From: Alkalibacillus salilacus
GTDB taxonomy: Bacteria > Bacillota > Bacilli > Bacillales > Alkalibacillaceae
DNA: 64,000 nucleotides
Direction of reading: 5' to 3'
Assembly (NCBI RefSeq): GCF_030812915.1
Contig: NZ_JAUSTQ010000001.1
Span: 248,001-312,000 of the forward strand
Under the pieces are notes generated by a model. It was given only the letters and a program-made list of their open reading frames with translations, was not told the origin of the DNA and searched no databases. Below are positions 17,440 through 26,462 of the stretch, piece after piece. Positions within the stretch are counted from its first letter, which is position 1. Every line of letters begins with the position of its first letter. The position numbers and the translations under genes are program-made.

Positions 17440-17472
17440 AAAAAACAGGCAGAGCGTATCTACCTGTTTCCT
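17440..17472 (-). terminator. Terminator of the PPOX gene
   Basis: Minus-strand AAACAGGTAGA-TACGC-TCTGCCTGTTT hairpin with one mismatch, followed by TTTATTTTG. Confidence 0.8.
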
Positions 17473-17478
17473 AGTTCA

Positions 17479-17943
17479 TTAAAATGTGAAGGCGTCTCCG
17501 TCGTTTGGTAATGAGTAAGATTGATCTCTTACCACCACTGTATCAGGCTTGAATTTAACCAACACACTACTTCTATCTATCTGTCTAAAGCGTGGAGGCC
17601 AATCAGTTTCTTTCGGTCCCAAATAACGTGACAATAACTTATTAGCAATGGTTTCATCGAATGGTTCAACTGTTGCAGTCCCTCTAAAACCAGCATGTAA
17701 TACCAAGCCAGTATGAGGATTGAAATCAATAATTCCAATAGCACATTTTGGATGTTGTTTGATCCTATTTGGAAAAGTATCAGATGGGGTTCCGATGATC
17801 CATAAGTGCCCATCTTCCCAATGAAACCAACAAGGTGTGTCTTTAGGCGAATCGTTTTCCACCGTTGCAAGATGTGCAAACAGTGGCTTTTCAAGTAGTT
17901 CTTCCAATTCAAAACTTTTATGGCGGTCTGCAATTATCTTCAT
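17479..17943 (-). CDS. Pyridoxamine 5'-phosphate oxidase-like flavin protein
   Basis: A 154-residue split-barrel (PPOX-like) protein. Typical features are an N-terminal PLFAHLATVENDSPKDTPCWFHWED strand pair, LWIIGTPSDTFPNRIKQHPKCAIGIIDF and GTATVEPFDE. Such proteins bind FMN or F420 and reduce varied substrates; this one is too short and general to assign vitamin B6 metabolism. It is monocistronic and ends at its own terminator. The start at 17943 has an AGAGTG site upstream. Confidence 0.85.
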   Translation of the reverse strand: MKIIADRHKSFELEELLEKPLFAHLATVENDSPKDTPCWFHWEDGHLWIIGTPSDTFPNRIKQHPKCAIGIIDFNPHTGLVLHAGFRGTATVEPFDETIANKLLSRYLGPKETDWPPRFRQIDRSSVLVKFKPDTVVVRDQSYSLPNDGDAFTF

Positions 17944-18036
17944 TTTTGTTCACTCTTTTTAGTTATTAATTTGCTTACTGTTCAGAGATTGTTTAACTTT
18001 TCTATAATCATTTCCCTCAACTGCTTCTTAGTACAA

Positions 18037-18708
18037 TTATGAAGAGGAACTCGACGCAACAGCCGCACCTGCTACAGCAGCCATCACGGCCGTTTCTACA
18101 GCTTGCACCGCTTCAGAAACCGAACGTGCGAGTACGTCGCTTTCCATGACTGCTTTCAAGCGTTTTTTCGCTTCTTTCTGTTTATCTGAGTTAAACAAGA
18201 ATTTTCGTAACTCACAAACAGAAATGAGTCCTAGCAAAGAGACAATACGAGAATCTTCTAATTGCTCAAGATTATCTGTGAACGTCGCTTCTCTTACTTC
18301 ACTCATTAACTCGTCTAATACCACCGATTGTTCTACTGGATAACGTCTTATTGGAAAAATCCCTAAAAACTGTTGTGTCTCATCGCGAACGACACCCTCT
18401 TCAGCTAAACGCTCATAAACTTGCAGCTGCAGCCGCTTACGTCCTAGCTTCTGCACCCAATATTTAGCTTTACGAGGTTTCTTGGATCGATTGATTTCGA
18501 TTAAAGTATCATCCAGATAGGAAATACCTGTTGGCTCTGAATCAACAACACGCAATTGCTTTTTGCTGATATCTAGCTTCTCACGGAAAGCCAACTCCAT
18601 TAAAGTAGCTCCCGCCAATCCATAAGCCATCCGATTTGCTACCGACATAGGAATCGTCCCTTTTTCACGCCTGGTTCCTAATAACAACAACCGTTCTGGT
18701 AATAGCAT
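18037..18708 (-). CDS. GPP34 (GOLPH3-like) family protein
   Basis: A 223-residue protein of the GPP34 family, first known from the eukaryotic Golgi phosphoprotein GOLPH3, which binds phosphatidylinositol-4-phosphate. It starts LLPERLLLLGTRREKGT and contains YGLAGATLMELAFREKLDI and the helical repeat pattern throughout. The C terminus is Ala-rich and ends in a run of Ser. Bacterial members are common in actinobacteria and scattered in bacilli; their role is unknown, and a peripheral membrane association is plausible. The family call is firm. Confidence 0.85.
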   Translation of the reverse strand: MLLPERLLLLGTRREKGTIPMSVANRMAYGLAGATLMELAFREKLDISKKQLRVVDSEPTGISYLDDTLIEINRSKKPRKAKYWVQKLGRKRLQLQVYERLAEEGVVRDETQQFLGIFPIRRYPVEQSVVLDELMSEVREATFTDNLEQLEDSRIVSLLGLISVCELRKFLFNSDKQKEAKKRLKAVMESDVLARSVSEAVQAVETAVMAAVAGAAVASSSSS

Positions 18709-18897
18709 GGTAAGCCCCCTGACTATTTTAGTTAACTTATTTTAACATGGATTAAAGATTAATACTCAAAAATACATGACCAACTCGAATATTTATTTTA
18801 CATCCTATTAAATAAGTAACTAACTTTATTCATCGAACTTGAAACGGTTATTATGCCCTACCTTCAAAATAAGGAACCTACATCTCACCAAAAGAAA

Positions 18898-18924
18898 AAG
18901 GCCTAACTAAGATAGTTAGACCTT
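18898..18924 (-). terminator. Terminator of the WrbA gene
   Basis: Minus-strand AAGGTCTAACTA-TCTT-AGTTAGGCCTT hairpin followed by TTTTTCTTTTG. Confidence 0.85.
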
Positions 18925-18942
18925 ACACTCCGTGCTAAAGAT

Positions 18943-19548
18943 TTAAATGTTCTTCACACCTTCAGCAACAGACACAGTACGTTTTGCTTGGTGTTTAACA
19001 GCCTCTTCAGCATCTTCTGTCATATTGCCATCTTGATCGACTGTTACCGTTGTGCCGTATGGGTTACCGCCAGCAGCAAAGATGGAACCGTCTGAATAAC
19101 CTGGTGCTGCAATAATCGCGCCCCAGTGCATCATAGATGTATAAAGTGATAAAATCGTTGCTTCTTGACCACCGTGAGGGTTTTGAGCTGAGCTCATGCC
19201 ACTAACCACTTTATTAACCGTTTTACCAGTTGCCCAAAGTGCACCTTGCATATCTAAGAATTGTTTCATTTGGGAAGGTAAGTTACCAAAGCGAGTTGGG
19301 GTACTGAAGATCAACGCATCTGCCCATTCGATATCATCTGATGTCGCGACGGGTACGTCAGATGTTGCTTCAACAGTTGCTTTCCATGCTTCATTTTCTT
19401 CGATTGCTGATTGAGGTGCTAGTTCCTCAACTTTAAGTACTTTTACTTCAGCGCCTTGTGCTTCAGCGCCTTCTTTTGCCCATTTAGCTAGTTGGTAGTT
19501 TGTACCACTCATACTATAAAAAATAATGGCTAATTTTACGTTTGACAT
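18943..19548 (-). CDS. wrbA: NAD(P)H:quinone oxidoreductase, WrbA family
   Basis: A 201-residue tetrameric-type flavodoxin-like enzyme that reduces quinones by two electrons using FMN. The FMN phosphate loop is SMSGTNYQLA (about residues 12-21); family motifs TPTRFGNLPSQMKQFLD and GGQEATILSLYTSMMHWGA are present. ATG at 19548 has AAGGAG 9 bp upstream and gives the usual length. The open frame continues 22 codons upstream to a TTG at 19614, which has its own AGGAAGGG. That longer form would add a basic, amphipathic GLFSKLFGKTKEEQ leader, so an alternative start is possible. Confidence 0.9.
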   Translation of the reverse strand: MSNVKLAIIFYSMSGTNYQLAKWAKEGAEAQGAEVKVLKVEELAPQSAIEENEAWKATVEATSDVPVATSDDIEWADALIFSTPTRFGNLPSQMKQFLDMQGALWATGKTVNKVVSGMSSAQNPHGGQEATILSLYTSMMHWGAIIAAPGYSDGSIFAAGGNPYGTTVTVDQDGNMTEDAEEAVKHQAKRTVSVAEGVKNI

Positions 19549-19806
19549 TTGATCATTCTCCTTTGTTTCTTGTTCTTCTTTAGTCTTTCCAAATAACTTA
19601 CTGAATAACCCCAAAACTCTTACCCTTCCTAGTTTATGAATTTACGAAACGGTGTGATGTTTTTCACACAACTACTACCTTAATACAACATTATCTTTAA
19701 TTCAAGATATTTGCTTTGGCAAAATAAATCTTTTTAATATTGAATGTTTGAACACAGTCTATTTCGGTAATGGTTGAATAAGGACTCAATTAAGGAGGGT
19801 TAACTT

Positions 19807-19992
19807 ATGAACTTAATGCAAGCAAAAGACATTAAAGATGATCCGAATATGCGAGATGTCGTTTACAACGGCAAATACATTTACATCAAAGAAGTTAACG
19901 ACGATACTCAAAAAGCAACCATTTTTTACGTGAACGAAGATGAACCGAAAGAATTTGAAGTTGACTTAACGGAATTAACTGAAGAAGATTAA
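19807..19992 (+). CDS. sspH: Small acid-soluble spore protein H family
   Basis: A 61-residue acidic protein matching H-type SASPs: N-terminal MQAKDI..DPNMRDVVYNGKYIYI and a valine-rich acidic tail. H-type SASPs are made in the forespore under sigma-G in Bacillus and packaged in the spore core. The SD (AAGGAGGG) is strong, and an efficient terminator follows directly. It supports a spore-forming host. Confidence 0.9.
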   Translation: MNLMQAKDIKDDPNMRDVVYNGKYIYIKEVNDDTQKATIFYVNEDEPKEFEVDLTELTEED

Positions 19993-20030
19993 AAAACACG
20001 AACCTCTTCAAGCAAGAGGTTCGTGTTTTT
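19992..20030 (+). terminator. Terminator of sspH
   Basis: AAAAACACGAACCTCTT ... AAGAGGTTCGTGTTTTT, a 17-bp perfect stem directly after the sspH stop; it can work on both strands. Confidence 0.95.
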
Positions 20031-20039
20031 TGTCGAAAA

Positions 20040-20053
20040 ATTTCCCGGGAAAT
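20040..20053. promoter_or_regulatory. Noc-binding site (NBS), perfect match
   Basis: ATTTCCCGGGAAAT is a perfect palindrome identical to the 14-bp consensus recalled for the Bacillus nucleoid-occlusion protein Noc. It lies in the gap between the sspH terminator and the broken methyltransferase. Noc bound at such sites blocks FtsZ assembly over the chromosome. Confidence 0.85.
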
Positions 20054-20066
20054 ATCAATTTAAAAA

Positions 20067-20100
20067 TAAGGTTGCCCAGCTTTTAAGTAAAGCAACCTTT
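20067..20100. terminator. Hairpin, possible terminator
   Basis: AAGGTTGC ... GCAACCTT inverted repeat just before the truncated methyltransferase; it may be a leftover terminator. It has no good T run. Confidence 0.35.
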
Positions 20101-20119
20101 AGATTTTCGCACCAGAGCA

Positions 20120-20659
20120 TTGACAACCTTGGATGACTTAACGGCAAGGGCACAGCGTCAAGATTTAGACAATCGAGTCACTGCTATTAATATGTCCATG
20201 TTCGAAATGGACTTCCAACCGGAGTCATTCGATCTTATTTGGGCTGAGGGCTCAATTTATATTGCAGGATTTCAAGCAGGGTTGGAACAATGGAAGTCTC
20301 TATTAAAACCAGGTGGCTATTTGGTCTGCAGTGAGGTGTCATGGTTGCATCACAACCCACCACCTGAAATCAGAGCATTTTGGAAAGAAGTTTACCCTGA
20401 CATTGATACGATTCCCAACAAAATTAATCAGATCATCGAACATCATTATGATTATCAATTTTCATTTGTTTTACCTAAAGAAGATTGGACCGAGGGTTAT
20501 TACAACCCTCTTGAAGCAAACCTGAAAACATTGGAACAACAATACTCAAATGTCTCAGACGCTTTAGAAGTAGTAACTATTTTCCGCCAAGAAATCAAAC
20601 TTTATCACGAGTACTCGAATGATTATAGTTATGTATTTTATGGCATGATAAAACGTTAA
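20120..20659 (+). pseudogene. Class I SAM-dependent methyltransferase, 5'-truncated
   Basis: About 179 codons of the C-terminal two thirds of a small-molecule methyltransferase. The acidic-loop and motif IV/V regions are present (AINMSMFEMDFQPESFDLIWAEGSIYIAGF; LKPGGYLVCSEVSW). The N-terminal Gly-rich SAM-binding motif I (family type LDxGCGxG) is missing. No plausible start with ribosome binding site exists, since the upstream DNA is a hairpin, the NBS and the sspH terminator. The frame is otherwise intact, so the truncation is probably recent. It is unlikely to be an active enzyme. Confidence 0.8.
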
Positions 20660-20671
20660 ATAAGCAAAAAA

Positions 20672-20700
20672 AGAGAGGTGGCGCATGCCATCTCTCTCCT
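20672..20700. terminator. Bidirectional terminator
   Basis: AGAGAGGTGGC-GCAT-GCCATCTCTCT hairpin with A run on the left and T run on the right, between the broken methyltransferase and the DUF2254 gene. Confidence 0.85.
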
Positions 20701-20705
20701 TTTTC

Positions 20706-22028
20706 CTAGTTCATATTAGCAGGAAGCTCTTCATCACATACTTCTGCTATTTTACAGCATGTTTCATAAAATCGTTCATAGTCAAGTTCATGCATTTCAT
20801 CAATATCAGCCGATTCCATAACGTATTTCGCAAACGTCCATGTGTCTCGCTTGATATGATCTTCGTTTGTGATTGCAATTCGATAAAGTGCTTGAAGCAA
20901 CTCATCCATAACCGTTAAGTCTTTCTTGCCATACAAACGAATTTGATAGAAACTCTTATATAAATAATCCTCGAATTTCTTCGGTTCCATCATGAAACGC
21001 AAATGTCCATTTTGATCTCCATAATAACGGATTGGCTGATGAACAGAGGCCAACTCTGATAAAAATGATCCTATCCGATTGATACAATTAACGGCTGTGT
21101 GCGGGTCATTAATACTTGGCGAAATCGACTTCACTGCTATTTCAACGAGTTTTTGTACGGAAAATTCAATGTCTTGCACGTCTGTTCGTTCATTACCAAT
21201 TAGAGTGTAGCGATTGCAATCTTTTACAGATTCGTCCGTTTCTTCCCCATTCTTCTTCCAATAATAGAAGGCTGGTGCCCCTTTTTGAACATAATCACCT
21301 ACTTGATAAACTGAAGCGAGCAATAATTCATGTTGCTTAGCAAATTGTAGCAACCCTTCAATTTCAATACCTTGCAGATAACCAGATTTATTCGCTTTCA
21401 CAACATGACGAGTATACTGTTTCCATTCATTCACTTCATCCTCGTCCCACTCTGTTGCTTCGGTATAATTTTTCTCACGAAATGTATTGTGAATAAGTGT
21501 AGATGCATCCGTACGAATTTGACCGATCAGATTATTCACCTGTAAATAACGCGATGAATGATGAATAAATAATAGGAAGAATCCAAGTGAAATAATGGCA
21601 ATTAATACTGTTGAAAATGGTCCTACAAGTCCTTTAGGTCCTTCAGTTCCAAGCATTAACAAATTAATCAGTGTATAGATAAATCCAAATGAAAACACAC
21701 CCAGTACGTGTTGAGTCACACGACTCTTCATAAAGTCCTGTAATGTTCGTGGTGAGAACTGAGTTGAGTATGTGGTTAAGACGACCATAATTGTTGAGAA
21801 ACTAATCGTCGTCATCGTCAAAATCGCAGTAATGAGTGAGCTATACAAACTCGAAGCCGTACTACTGCTTACAAATAAACCAGATGGAATTTGATCTTTA
21901 ATGGTTGGAATAAACAACGTGTCAATTAAGTTAGTAAAGGTCACGACGATCAGCGCTAATAGACTATATATGGCAGGTAAAAACCAAAAACTATCGCGTA
22001 TGTTGACCCAGATTCGCATTGTGTTCAT
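20706..22028 (-). CDS. DUF2254 family membrane protein
   Basis: A 440-residue protein with four N-terminal membrane segments (about 15-38, 58-85, 108-128, 138-160) and a large C-terminal cytosolic region (GYLQGIEIEGLLQFAKQHE; VKSISPSINDPHTAVNCINRIG). The SPSINDPHTA motif near residue 310 is the family hallmark. Function is unknown. The start at 22028 has AAGGAG 9 bp upstream. It is monocistronic. Confidence 0.87.
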   Translation of the reverse strand: MNTMRIWVNIRDSFWFLPAIYSLLALIVVTFTNLIDTLFIPTIKDQIPSGLFVSSSTASSLYSSLITAILTMTTISFSTIMVVLTTYSTQFSPRTLQDFMKSRVTQHVLGVFSFGFIYTLINLLMLGTEGPKGLVGPFSTVLIAIISLGFFLLFIHHSSRYLQVNNLIGQIRTDASTLIHNTFREKNYTEATEWDEDEVNEWKQYTRHVVKANKSGYLQGIEIEGLLQFAKQHELLLASVYQVGDYVQKGAPAFYYWKKNGEETDESVKDCNRYTLIGNERTDVQDIEFSVQKLVEIAVKSISPSINDPHTAVNCINRIGSFLSELASVHQPIRYYGDQNGHLRFMMEPKKFEDYLYKSFYQIRLYGKKDLTVMDELLQALYRIAITNEDHIKRDTWTFAKYVMESADIDEMHELDYERFYETCCKIAEVCDEELPANMN

Positions 22029-22130
22029 GTCTAATATCTCCTTTTGATTGGCGGACCTCTATTATATTGATCTGCGACATTTCAAGCTATGATGAAAGAA
22101 TGAAATATATTTAAAAAAGATCGCCACTTT

Positions 22131-22922
22131 TTAAGTAAATGTGCGTGGGCGAAATCGATTTTGTATAACAAGCAAGATCAATCCAACTACCACAAAGGAG
22201 GTTGGATGTAAGATGCTTGCTATTGATGTTACCGCTTCTGACACATTTCCTGAGGTCGTTGTAAACGATGGAAGGTTCGCGGTTGCATGAGCCAGCATCG
22301 GCAACAAGACAACACCACCACTCCCATTATATACCCAAGTAAAGATTAAAGATAAACCAACAACTGTCACAAGATACGGAATAAACTGATTCGCTGTATA
22401 TGAAGGCAGATCATATAGATAAAATAACGGAGCATGCCAGAGAGTCCACACGACACCAACACCAATAGCCACTAAGATCACTGAATATGTATTCTGAACA
22501 TACCTTTGCACATAGTCCCGCCAACCTAATTCCTCTAAAGCACCACCTAAAAACAACACAACAACAAAATTTAACACAACTAACAATGGCGAATAACCTT
22601 GAAACTGCAATTCAGCTCCAGCACTCCAATGAATAAGTGATCGTGTTTCCCCTAGAACAAACGGCAAAGCCAAAGCAGCCACATACCACTTCATCGCTAC
22701 TCGGTAATAGGTAACTCGCTTCCACCATGATTGAATTGATTGACCTTGTGCATTAATCACGATCAATACTGCAATTAGCGGCCCCCATGTTCTAGTTAAT
22801 GTTAAGGAAAACAAGCCTGGTTTTTGATCAACGAGATAGTAACCAACATAATCATTCAACCAGCTCCAACCAAAGGCAATTAGAAAAAATGACATAAATG
22901 GATAACGACGAATAAACGACAT
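22131..22922 (-). CDS. CPBP (CAAX protease / bacteriocin-processing) family membrane protein
   Basis: A 263-residue multi-pass membrane protease-like protein. The Abi/CPBP motifs are present in order: Glu-Glu in GGALEELGWRDYV, His in TLWHAPLFYLY, and the third motif MLAHATANLP. The Glu and His residues form the glutamic-type active site of the family. Bacterial members process or protect against peptides and are mostly uncharacterised. No bacteriocin genes are adjacent. Confidence 0.88.
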   Translation of the reverse strand: MSFIRRYPFMSFFLIAFGWSWLNDYVGYYLVDQKPGLFSLTLTRTWGPLIAVLIVINAQGQSIQSWWKRVTYYRVAMKWYVAALALPFVLGETRSLIHWSAGAELQFQGYSPLLVVLNFVVVLFLGGALEELGWRDYVQRYVQNTYSVILVAIGVGVVWTLWHAPLFYLYDLPSYTANQFIPYLVTVVGLSLIFTWVYNGSGGVVLLPMLAHATANLPSFTTTSGNVSEAVTSIASILHPTSFVVVGLILLVIQNRFRPRTFT

Positions 22923-23157
22923 AGTTTAACCCTTCCCCTTATTCAAACTAATATGTTTCATTTTTATAAGACTCATGGAGTTAGGTCATGGTTTCATCCT
23001 TATCATCTAAGAATTATAGCAAGAAGTCAAAGTGCCTCCTAGAAGAGCCATTTTAGTGCCATAACTAATTCTTATTTAAATTTGGTGTGCTTTTCAGTAT
23101 GATAGTATCAACAGTTTATATAAAATTTTATTTAAACACTGAATAGGGGGCGCAAAA

Positions 23158-23589
23158 ATGATTAGACCTGCTCAAGAGTCAGATTTATTAGCAATAACTA
23201 AGCTAATGGGTGAATTAGGTTATCCTACGAACGAGGAAGACATGGAACGTCGATTGAATAAAATCAATTCAAATCCAATGTATAATACTCAAGTAGCTGA
23301 ACGTGATGGAATGGTTGTGGGGTTGATTGGTATGCTCTTAGGTTATCATTACGAAAAAAATGATGACTATGTACGCATTGTCGCGTTAGTTGTGGATTCC
23401 CACTACCGAAAACAAGGCATTGGCCAAGAGCTCATCCACCAAGCTGAAGAGTGGGCGAAACAACAAGGTGCAGGTAGACTCGTATTGAATAGTGGTAATC
23501 GCGGGGAACGAGCTGATGCCCATCAATTTTATACCAATCTAGGTTTTGAAGGGAAAGCGACTGGCTTCTATAAACCATTATCGTTATAG
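23158..23589 (+). CDS. GNAT family N-acetyltransferase
   Basis: A 143-residue acetyltransferase. The acetyl-CoA loop is V-x-x-x-Y-R-x-Q-G-I-G (VDSHYRKQGIGQELI, about residues 81-95), followed by an NSGNRGERADAHQFYTNLGF motif near the C terminus. It transfers an acetyl group from acetyl-CoA to an unidentified amine. The SD (GGGGGCG) is weak but well placed. Confidence 0.9.
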   Translation: MIRPAQESDLLAITKLMGELGYPTNEEDMERRLNKINSNPMYNTQVAERDGMVVGLIGMLLGYHYEKNDDYVRIVALVVDSHYRKQGIGQELIHQAEEWAKQQGAGRLVLNSGNRGERADAHQFYTNLGFEGKATGFYKPLSL

Positions 23590-23834
23590 GACTATTAAAA
23601 GCCCTGAAGAATTCCCGCAGACTATAATCCGCTGGCAAAAATCAAAAACTATCATGCATGCTTACCTAGATTCGCATGGTATTCATGTTTAAAATCTCCT
23701 TTTACAATAACTTAAACAATCAACTGTTGCCGGTAAAGGTAATAATCATGATAGACTCCTTGATACTTATTATACCTGTTTAGATAAAAGAATAACGTTT
23801 ACCATCACGTTACATCTATTGATCTATAACCCAA

Positions 23835-24071
23835 TTAATTAATTTGAGTGCTGTCATCTGAATCATCATCAGGTAGATATTCGATAATATCTCCTGGCTG
23901 ACAGTTTAAAGCTTTACATATATTTTCTAATGTGGAAAACCTAATCGCCTTGGCTTTTCCATTTTTTAAGATAGACAAGTTTGCCATGGTAATCCCGACC
24001 TGTTCAGACAACTCTGTCACGCTCATTTTCCTCTTAGCCAGCATCACATCAATATTTATTCTGATTGCCAT
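23835..24071 (-). CDS. Small HTH regulator (Cro/C1, YozG type)
   Basis: A 78-residue DNA-binding protein that is almost only a helix-turn-helix (VMLAKRKMSVTELSEQVGITMANLSILKNGKAKAIRFSTLENICKALNCQPGDIIEY) plus an acidic tail. It is encoded immediately behind a DUF2975 membrane protein, an arrangement repeated across Firmicutes. The pair may form a membrane-linked regulatory unit. ATG at 24071 is chosen on the GAGGTG site; the in-frame GTG at 24080 sits inside that site. Confidence 0.88.
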   Translation of the reverse strand: MAIRINIDVMLAKRKMSVTELSEQVGITMANLSILKNGKAKAIRFSTLENICKALNCQPGDIIEYLPDDDSDDSTQIN

Positions 24072-24081
24072 ATCACTCACC

Positions 24082-24558
24082 TCAGACTGTTAAATCATTT
24101 TCAGTTTTAATCATAATGGCTTGCGTTAGTAACCGTTGAAGTAATGCAGCAAATACTGCAAAAACAAATGCTGCAAAGGCAAAAGCCATTCCAATTAAAA
24201 TCAATCCTGGAGCATCATCTATTTCCGCTATCCAATAAACAAAAGGTAATATTAATACATAAATTCCGCTAATTACAATGGCGCATAATTTTATTTTATT
24301 AAGAGCTGAAACCGTCTTATTAGAAAATGCTTGATGATGGTCAATATAATTTAATAATTTTATGGCCTGAATCAAGGCGAAAATAAATGGTATGACCGAG
24401 ACATAAACCCCAATCAAAATGGGATAAAGGATATGTGCGAAATCTGGATTGACTGGATTTTGGACTAACCAGTAACTCCCTAATATTGACACGATCAATA
24501 CTGGCAAACTGATTAGAGCAACAGTCAGTTTTAAAAATAATGTGGAATGCTTTTTCAT
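24082..24558 (-). CDS. DUF2975 family membrane protein
   Basis: A 158-residue protein with four membrane spans (about 8-30, 44-66, 89-111, 116-140), the standard DUF2975 layout. It ends 10 bp before the YozG-type regulator start, so the two genes are co-transcribed. Function is unknown; the regulator is presumably controlled by or controls this protein. ATG at 24558 has GAGGTG upstream. Confidence 0.82.
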   Translation of the reverse strand: MKKHSTLFLKLTVALISLPVLIVSILGSYWLVQNPVNPDFAHILYPILIGVYVSVIPFIFALIQAIKLLNYIDHHQAFSNKTVSALNKIKLCAIVISGIYVLILPFVYWIAEIDDAPGLILIGMAFAFAAFVFAVFAALLQRLLTQAIMIKTENDLTV

Positions 24559-24768
24559 ACTAAACACCTCATTTAATAAATACTACATAAAAGATTACCA
24601 CGTTATTTATCGATTATCAATAAATATTATTCGAATTGTGATAAGTGGTGAGGCCTTCAGTGTCGAAAAGCTTAACTTTTTCTCTCTAACCATAGGTATA
24701 AGATCTTATGGATGGATCAAAAAGAGCTATTGATCCATTATTATTTAAAAAGACACTTAACCTAACTG

Positions 24769-25638
24769 TTAATCAGATTGTTTCAGACTAAGTAATGAAA
24801 CCGTAGCTAAGATCAGCACCATACCAAGAAATTGAACAAGGCCTAAATGATCGCCCAGAAGTAGCACGCCAAACAAAGAAGCCGTCACAGGCTCTAGCAT
24901 CGCGACCATGGAAGCTGTGGTAGGAGCTGTCATACGAAGTCCGACTAAATAGATGATAAATGACACGCCAGCGCCAAGAATGCCTAATAATAGAAACCAG
25001 CCAATATCACTTGATGTGACGACATTAGCTGCTTCATTATGATCGATAAAAAAGAATAAAACGAAACAAAATGAGAGGAAAGCGAATGTTAGAGTCATCG
25101 GTGATTTCCCAAACGAGGCAGCATTTTTGAACCCAAATATAAACACAGCATAGGAAATACCTGAGGCAAGCCCTGCTAGCACACCGATAAGACTCACGGA
25201 AATAGCACCAGGATTGTAGGCACCAGTAAGGAGGGCGATTCCGATCAGGACCGAAGCAATGCAGCCCCACTTAAACCAAGTCGAGCGTTCTATTTTTAAG
25301 ACAAAGGAAATTAACAAAACGAAAATAGGGGCAGTATACATTAGCGTTGCACCAACTGCGATACTTGAGGATTGAATACTGAGGAAATAAAACGTGAAGT
25401 TACCTGCAACACCTATACCTGCTAGAAAGGACCAGATAAAAAATCGACGCGAGATCATCCAATTTCGCTTGATATAAAGCAGTAACCACGTGAGGAAAAA
25501 GGTAAGCCCAATCGCTCCTCGATAAAAGGAAATGACCAGTGGACTCCACCCTTTAGACATTAATATTTCAGCAATTCCGCCGGTTATACCCCAACATATA
25601 GCAGCTAACATCACTAACCCGACACCCGCAAATCGCAT
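24769..25638 (-). CDS. DMT superfamily transporter (two EamA domains)
   Basis: A 289-residue protein with ten membrane helices in two EamA repeats (about 6-137 and 150-285). The second repeat contains LRMTAPTTASMVAMLEPVTASLFGVLLLGD, the typical EamA end motif. It is probably an exporter of amino acids or other metabolites; the substrate is unknown. It is monocistronic. Confidence 0.9.
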   Translation of the reverse strand: MRFAGVGLVMLAAICWGITGGIAEILMSKGWSPLVISFYRGAIGLTFFLTWLLLYIKRNWMISRRFFIWSFLAGIGVAGNFTFYFLSIQSSSIAVGATLMYTAPIFVLLISFVLKIERSTWFKWGCIASVLIGIALLTGAYNPGAISVSLIGVLAGLASGISYAVFIFGFKNAASFGKSPMTLTFAFLSFCFVLFFFIDHNEAANVVTSSDIGWFLLLGILGAGVSFIIYLVGLRMTAPTTASMVAMLEPVTASLFGVLLLGDHLGLVQFLGMVLILATVSLLSLKQSD

Positions 25639-25790
25639 CGCTACCCTCCTAATCGTCAGTCTTGCTGTTCCATCTCCAACAACCTATTCACCACTCTACA
25701 TGGATATGAACTCAACAACCAGATGACTAACCTATACCCACGATTAAAAAGGTGTTAAACGAGAAAATGATGCTTTGCTGAAATTTTTAT

Positions 25791-26462
25791 TTAGCGACGG
25801 CGTAACAATGCCAAACCTACTATACAAATGAGTAACCATGCCAATCCAATGGCTAAACCAGCGATAATATCCGTGATATAATGTACGCCAACAAACACAC
25901 GACTAAGGGCGACTAATAGAATCCATACCGTTAGAAATCCATTAATCAACCACTTCGACCCTTTGCTTAACTGACTGATCACAATTAAATAGATCATGAA
26001 TCCATAAAATGTAATGGCTCCAGTCGAATGGCCACTAGGGAAGCTAAAACCTGTCCCATCAAACTGCTCAAGCGTTTCCGGACGCTGCCGTTCAAATAAT
26101 AATTTAAGTCCTTTCGTCAAACCACTGATCCCAAGCATATTAATCACTAAAAACGTCGCCACCCAGTAACTCTTGTCCGATAACAACACTAAATACGCGA
26201 CAACCAAAATCGTCGCAACTGTAAGCCAAGGAACGGACCCCGTTTCCGTAATATATCCCATCACACCTGTTAACCACGGGGTATTAAACGACGCAATAAA
26301 CTGATTGACCATCACATCGAGCTTAAACGACTCATCCTCCCACACGTCATCTGCCAGCGAAAGGAAAATATAAAACGAGACGAACAGCGTGACAAAACCT
26401 GTTAACATCAAGGCTAATGACTTTCTCGATAAGGCTTGAAAATCAATTGAAGTGAAGCGCAT
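25791..26462 (-). CDS. PAP2 family phosphatase (lipid phosphatase-like)
   Basis: A 223-residue membrane phosphatase with about six spans. All three PAP2 motifs are present: K-x6-R-P (KLLFERQRPE), PSGH (FPSGHSTG) and S-R-x5-H-x3-D (SRVFVGVHYITD). Such enzymes dephosphorylate phosphatidylglycerophosphate or undecaprenyl pyrophosphate on the outer face of the membrane. Confidence 0.92.
   Translation of the reverse strand: MRFTSIDFQALSRKSLALMLTGFVTLFVSFYIFLSLADDVWEDESFKLDVMVNQFIASFNTPWLTGVMGYITETGSVPWLTVATILVVAYLVLLSDKSYWVATFLVINMLGISGLTKGLKLLFERQRPETLEQFDGTGFSFPSGHSTGAITFYGFMIYLIVISQLSKGSKWLINGFLTVWILLVALSRVFVGVHYITDIIAGLAIGLAWLLICIVGLALLRRR

Noticed and set aside
17577..17933. 118-codon open frame inside the PPOX gene
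   Set aside because: Alternate frame of a gene with clear family motifs; no site and implausible composition.
23792..23812. TAACGT ... ACGTTA inverted repeat near the HTH/DUF2975 pair
   Set aside because: Only a 6-bp stem; could be a weak terminator or chance.
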